Source of the DNA: Candidatus Allofournierella pullicola
GTDB taxonomy: Bacteria; Bacillota; Clostridia; Oscillospirales; Ruminococcaceae
NCBI GenBank assembly: GCA_019114225.1
Contig: DXFW01000002.1
Span: forward strand, 62,001 to 126,000
Direction of reading: 5' to 3'
DNA length: 64,000 nt
Part shown: piece by piece, positions 60,850 through 64,000 of the stretch
How the letters are laid out: each line of letters starts with the position of its first letter
Numbering within the stretch: the stretch's first letter is position 1
Made by a program: the position numbers and the translations under genes
The notes under the pieces: model-generated
Database searches by the model: none
What the model was told of the DNA's origin: nothing
The model's input: the letters and a program-made list of their open reading frames with translations, nothing else

Positions 60850-61473
60850 ATGGCGGAGATCCTGCAAAAAATCATCAGCTGCCCCAAGGGCCACTACTAC
60901 GACGCCAACCAATACGACAGATGCCCGCTCTGCGCGTCGGGAACTTTTCCCGAAACGGAGGACCCCTTCTCCCCGGGCAACGGGGGCGGTGACCGCCCCC
61001 GGGAGCAGCCCGGCCGGAATTTCAGCAATACCATCGACCCGCTCACGCCGACGAACCCGGGGAACAACATGGGAAAGACCCAGTTCGTGGACGTGGACGC
61101 CCCCGCCGGCGCTCCCGCCCCGGTGGTGGGCTGGCTGGTGGCGGTGGATGGCCCCTGCCGGGGCACCGACTACCGCATCCACACCGGCTACAACTACATC
61201 GGCCGGGAGACGGGCGACATCCGCATCCGGGGGGACGCTGCCATCTCCGCCGAAAAGGACGCCAACGTGACCTATGTGCCCCAGACAAAGCGTTTTTACA
61301 TCGCCCACGAGCTGGGCAAGAACGTGCTGCTGGTGAACGACCTGCCGGTAATCGGCGGCGGCGTGGAACTGCACAACTACGACCGCATCACCATCGGCAA
61401 CACCAAGCTGCTGTTCGTGGGGCTGTGCGGCGAGCAGTTCAGCTGGGCCGACGGAGGAAAGACCGATGGCTGA
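60850..61473 (+). CDS. Zinc-ribbon and FHA domain protein
   Basis: The 207-residue protein has a zinc-ribbon-like start (Cys11, His15, Cys25, Cys28), then a flexible Pro/Gly/Asn-rich linker with Thr residues (about 30-85). An FHA-like domain covers about 93-195: YIGRETGDIRI holds the conserved Gly-Arg and ISAEKDANVTY the Ser loop. FHA domains bind phosphothreonine, so a partner Ser/Thr kinase is expected. AGGAGG precedes the ATG. It overlaps the PP2C gene that follows by eight bases. The kinase may lie right of the window. Confidence 0.8.
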   Translation: MAEILQKIISCPKGHYYDANQYDRCPLCASGTFPETEDPFSPGNGGGDRPREQPGRNFSNTIDPLTPTNPGNNMGKTQFVDVDAPAGAPAPVVGWLVAVDGPCRGTDYRIHTGYNYIGRETGDIRIRGDAAISAEKDANVTYVPQTKRFYIAHELGKNVLLVNDLPVIGGGVELHNYDRITIGNTKLLFVGLCGEQFSWADGGKTDG

Positions 61474-62428
61474 GTGGCTGGTATTCGACCCGGACACCGG
61501 CCTGCTGGCCGCCTTCTGCCTGCCGGTGTGGGCGGCGACGCTGGCGGTGTTCGTGCCGCTGGCACTGGCGGTGGCGGCGATCGTCGCCCTTCTGTTGATG
61601 CGCCGGCGCGCCCGCCGCCGGGCCGCCGCGCCCCGGGAGCCGGGCCCGGTGACGGGCTACGAGGTCGGCAAGCTCCACCAGCAGGGGGCCCGGGAGTGCC
61701 AGCAGGACTGCTTCGCTGTGTCTGACCAGGCGCTGCTGCCCACCCACGGGCTGCTGGCAGTGGTGGCGGACGGCATGGGCGGCCTTTCGGACGGCGATCG
61801 GGTGAGCGCCGCCGCCGTGCAGGCAGCCCTGGACGCCTTTGCCCAGCGCCCCGGCGACGAGGGGGGCGAGGTGACCCTGCTGGCGCTGGCGGGCCGGGCA
61901 GTGCAGGCGGTGAACGAGCTGCTGGGCCCCGAGGGCCTGCGCAAAAGTGGCTCCACCCTGGTGCTGGCGCTGCTGCGGGAGGGCAAACTCCACTTTCTCA
62001 CCGTGGGCGATAGCCGCGTCTGCCTGTGGCGGCGGGGGACGCTTTACCAGCTCAACCGGGAGCACATCTACCGCAACGAGCTGGCCCTGCGGGCGGTGAA
62101 CGGCGAACTTTCCCTGGCCGCCGCCCTGGGGGACGAAAAGGGCGGCGCGCTCACCAGCTTTGTGGGCATGGGGGCACTCAAGGGCGTGGACCTGCCCGCC
62201 GCCCCCCTGCCTCTCGCGCCCGGCGACCGGGTGGTGCTGATGAGCGACGGGGTGTACAACGCCCTTTCCCGGGAGGAACTGAACGAAGCCCTGAACGCCC
62301 CGCCGGAAAAGGCCGCCCGGGCGCTGGAGAGCGCCATCGCCGGCAAGGGCTTTTCCGATCAGGACAACTACACCGCCGTGATCCTGGCCTGCCGCGGCGG
62401 GCAGGCGGAGGCGGACGGCGCATCTTAA
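61466..62428 (+). CDS. Membrane-anchored PP2C-family protein phosphatase
   Basis: The 320-residue protein has one N-terminal helix (about 22-45) and an Arg-rich stop-transfer segment (about 46-58). A PP2C domain follows: VADGMGGLSDGDRVS for metal binding, LTVGDSRVCLWR, VVLMSDGVYNAL and SDQDNYTAVIL. The opening motif that is usually RxxNED reads RECQQD, still with the metal-binding Asp. The enzyme would remove phosphate from Ser/Thr, opposing a Hanks-type kinase. It overlaps the FHA gene and is followed by a second PP2C gene. Confidence 0.88.
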   Translation: MAEWLVFDPDTGLLAAFCLPVWAATLAVFVPLALAVAAIVALLLMRRRARRRAAAPREPGPVTGYEVGKLHQQGARECQQDCFAVSDQALLPTHGLLAVVADGMGGLSDGDRVSAAAVQAALDAFAQRPGDEGGEVTLLALAGRAVQAVNELLGPEGLRKSGSTLVLALLREGKLHFLTVGDSRVCLWRRGTLYQLNREHIYRNELALRAVNGELSLAAALGDEKGGALTSFVGMGALKGVDLPAAPLPLAPGDRVVLMSDGVYNALSREELNEALNAPPEKAARALESAIAGKGFSDQDNYTAVILACRGGQAEADGAS

Positions 62429-62444
62429 ACAGAGAAGGGGTGCC

Positions 62445-63194
62445 TTGGCATTGATCCGATACGCAAGTTACACCGACCAGGGCGGCCGGGCGCGCAACGA
62501 GGACACCGTGGCCTGCCGCCGGCTGAACGCCGACCGGCTCTGCGTGGCCCTGGGCGACGGCCTGGGGGGCCACGGAAAGGGCGAGGAGGCCTCGGCGGCG
62601 GCGGTGCGCGCCATTCTGGCCGGCTGGAGCGGCGCCGCCGACCCCGCCGAGCTCAAGGCGCTGGTGGGCCGGGCCCACCGGGCGGTGCTGGCCCTGCAAT
62701 CCCCCGCCTGCCGCATGAAGACCACCGCGGCGGTGCTGGCCCTGGAGCCGGGCCGCTGCGCCTGGGCCTACGCCGGCGACAGCCGCATCTATCGCTTTGA
62801 GGGCGGGCGGCTGGCCTGGCAGAGCCGGGACCACAGCGCCTCCCAGATCGCGGTGCTGCTGGGGCAGATCACCCCGGACCAGATCCGCTTCCACGAGGAC
62901 CGGGCCTGCATCTACCGGGCCCTGGGCCAGGAGGGGGACCTGGAGGCGGACGGGGGCGAAACGGCCCTGCCCGCCGGGGACTGCGCCTTCCTTTTGTGCA
63001 CCGACGGCTTTTGGGAGTATGTGCTGGAAGAGGAGATGGAGCAAACGCTGGCCGCCGCCGACTCCCCCCAGGCGTGGCTCGCGGCCATGCGGGCGCTGCG
63101 GCGGCAAAAGGCCCCGCCAAACAGCGACAACAACACCGCCGTCGCCCTGTGGCTGCGGGCGGAACCGGAAGAACACCGAGAGGAGAATGACTGA
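62445..63194 (+). CDS. Soluble PP2C-family protein phosphatase
   Basis: The 249-residue protein has the complete motif set: NED (18-20) after DQGGRAR, GDGLGGHGKGEEAS, YAGDSRIYRFEGG, LLCTDGFWEY and NSDNNTAVAL. It lacks membrane segments. It starts at a TTG with GAAGGGG upstream. The stop codon shares one base with the protease ATG (TGATG). Two PP2C genes in a row with an FHA gene suggest a phospho-signalling switch with a membrane-bound and a cytosolic phosphatase. Confidence 0.9.
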   Translation: MALIRYASYTDQGGRARNEDTVACRRLNADRLCVALGDGLGGHGKGEEASAAAVRAILAGWSGAADPAELKALVGRAHRAVLALQSPACRMKTTAAVLALEPGRCAWAYAGDSRIYRFEGGRLAWQSRDHSASQIAVLLGQITPDQIRFHEDRACIYRALGQEGDLEADGGETALPAGDCAFLLCTDGFWEYVLEEEMEQTLAAADSPQAWLAAMRALRRQKAPPNSDNNTAVALWLRAEPEEHREEND

Positions 63195-64000
63195 TGAAAC
63201 GTGTGTTTGCGATCCTGATGAGCCTTGTGCTGGCGGCGGCCCTCGCCTGCCCGGCTCTTGCGGCCAGCGACGTGATCACCACCGCCCGCCACGGCATCGC
63301 GGTGGTGGCGGTGGGCATCCAGGTGGGCGACCAGTGGGAAGAAGCCGGCTGGGGCAGCGGCTTTTTCGTGGGCGAAAAGAACCAGCCGGTGGAGTATCTC
63401 ATCACCAACCACCATGTGGTGGAGTACTACCTGGAAAACGGCGCCGGCGAGCTGCTCATGGGCACCAACGCCAGCGGCGGCGTGGTGACGGGCCGGGCCA
63501 AGGTGCGGGTCTACTTCGACAGCCAGGACTTCACCGAGGCCTATGTGGTGGATTACGACGCCACCCGTGACCTGGCGCTGGTGCGCCTGTCCGCCGCCAC
63601 CGACAAGCGGGCGGCCCTGACCCTGTGCAGCCCCACCGACGACATGGTGGGCGACACCGTGTACACGGTGGGCTACCCCGGCATCTCCGACAACGTGCTG
63701 AAGGAATCCACCACCACCCGCGGCGAGTCGGACGCCACCGTGAGCACCGGCATAGTGAGCCGCATCTCCACCGTGGCGGGCACCGGCGTGGGGCAGATCC
63801 TCACCGACGCGGAGATCCGCCACGGCAACTCCGGCGGGCCGATGGTGAACGGGCGGGCCCAGGTGCTGGGGGTGAACACCTACTCGGTGGCCAACACCGC
63901 CGGCGAGCAGGCCAACTACGCAGTGAACATCAACGAGGCGCTGCCCATGCTCAACGCCAACAATGTGCCCTACACCATGGCCGGCGGCATCCCCTGGGTG
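63194..64000 (+). CDS. Secreted trypsin-like serine protease, cut by the right edge
   Basis: The 269 visible residues comprise a signal peptide (1-24, ending ALACPALAA) and an S1C/DegP-like protease domain. His74 in TNHHVVE, Asp126 in TRDLALVRL and Ser213 in RHGNSGGPM make the catalytic triad. AGGAGAA precedes the ATG. No stop is reached by base 64000; the chain may continue into a further domain. Coupling to PP2C and FHA genes suggests an exported protease linked to a Ser/Thr kinase pathway. Confidence 0.85.
   Translation, partial: MKRVFAILMSLVLAAALACPALAASDVITTARHGIAVVAVGIQVGDQWEEAGWGSGFFVGEKNQPVEYLITNHHVVEYYLENGAGELLMGTNASGGVVTGRAKVRVYFDSQDFTEAYVVDYDATRDLALVRLSAATDKRAALTLCSPTDDMVGDTVYTVGYPGISDNVLKESTTTRGESDATVSTGIVSRISTVAGTGVGQILTDAEIRHGNSGGPMVNGRAQVLGVNTYSVANTAGEQANYAVNINEALPMLNANNVPYTMAGGIPWV

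Noticed and set aside
1-64000. tRNA, rRNA, CRISPR arrays, insertion sequences and phage genes
   Set aside because: All intergenic gaps over 100 bases were read on both strands; no cloverleaf with a CCA end, no direct repeats with spacers, and no transposase or integrase motifs were found.

Overview
The window looks like a chromosome segment of a GC-rich Clostridia bacterium, probably an Oscillospiraceae/Ruminococcaceae relative. The reasons are the fused IspH-ribosomal protein S1 gene downstream of cmk and plsC, a T-box leader, AGGAGG-type ribosome binding sites, frequent TTG and GTG starts, a DUF4358 lipoprotein and a SpoIIQ-like M23 protein. No tRNA, rRNA, CRISPR array, insertion sequence or phage gene was seen. 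Taxonomy is inference from gene content only.

Layout. 1-3.5 kb: minus-strand housekeeping genes (DUF4358 lipoprotein, Lrp-type regulator, GNAT acetyltransferase, HflX). 3.5-7.8 kb: a lone permuted papain-like hydrolase, then a methionine ABC transporter operon (metN-metI-metQ) behind a Met-type T-box, then a membrane protein of unknown function. The MetQ-like binding protein is circularly permuted: the canonical C-terminal half precedes the canonical N-terminal half, both behind one lipoprotein signal peptide.

7.9-39.3 kb: a surface-glycan island with two divergent operons fired from back-to-back promoters at 14.23-14.30 kb. The leftward operon has an MBOAT acyltransferase, its SGNH/DltD-like partner, a GT-B-like protein, a flippase and an N-acetyl sugar amidotransferase. 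The rightward operon is about 25 kb and 20 genes, without a convincing internal terminator. It carries a nonulosonic acid (legionaminate-type) pathway: LegB, LegC, a PtmE-like nucleotidyltransferase with CBS domains, LegI/NeuB, LegG/NeuC and LegF/NeuA. These are interleaved with six large GT-C-like membrane proteins. Three of the six form a triplicated two-gene module with a small membrane protein. Two Gfo/Idh/MocA oxidoreductases, a SUFU-domain protein and a split ThrE exporter are embedded in the operon.

39.4-49.7 kb: a lipoprotein, a dicarboxylate/amino acid symporter, a pseudouridine catabolic operon (psuK, psuG) with an unlisted 53-residue zinc-ribbon membrane protein, an M23 peptidase, and a two-component system operon with a large coiled-coil membrane protein. 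49.8-56.1 kb: a second glycan cluster (SDR, TIM-barrel isomerase, two GT2 enzymes, an FAD oxidoreductase with a cysteine cluster, a GT-C-like protein). 56.1-60.6 kb: HI0933-type flavoprotein, cmk, plsC, ispH-rpsA. 60.8-64 kb: zinc-ribbon/FHA protein, two PP2C phosphatases and the start of a secreted trypsin-like protease, which looks like a Ser/Thr phospho-signalling cluster cut by the window edge.
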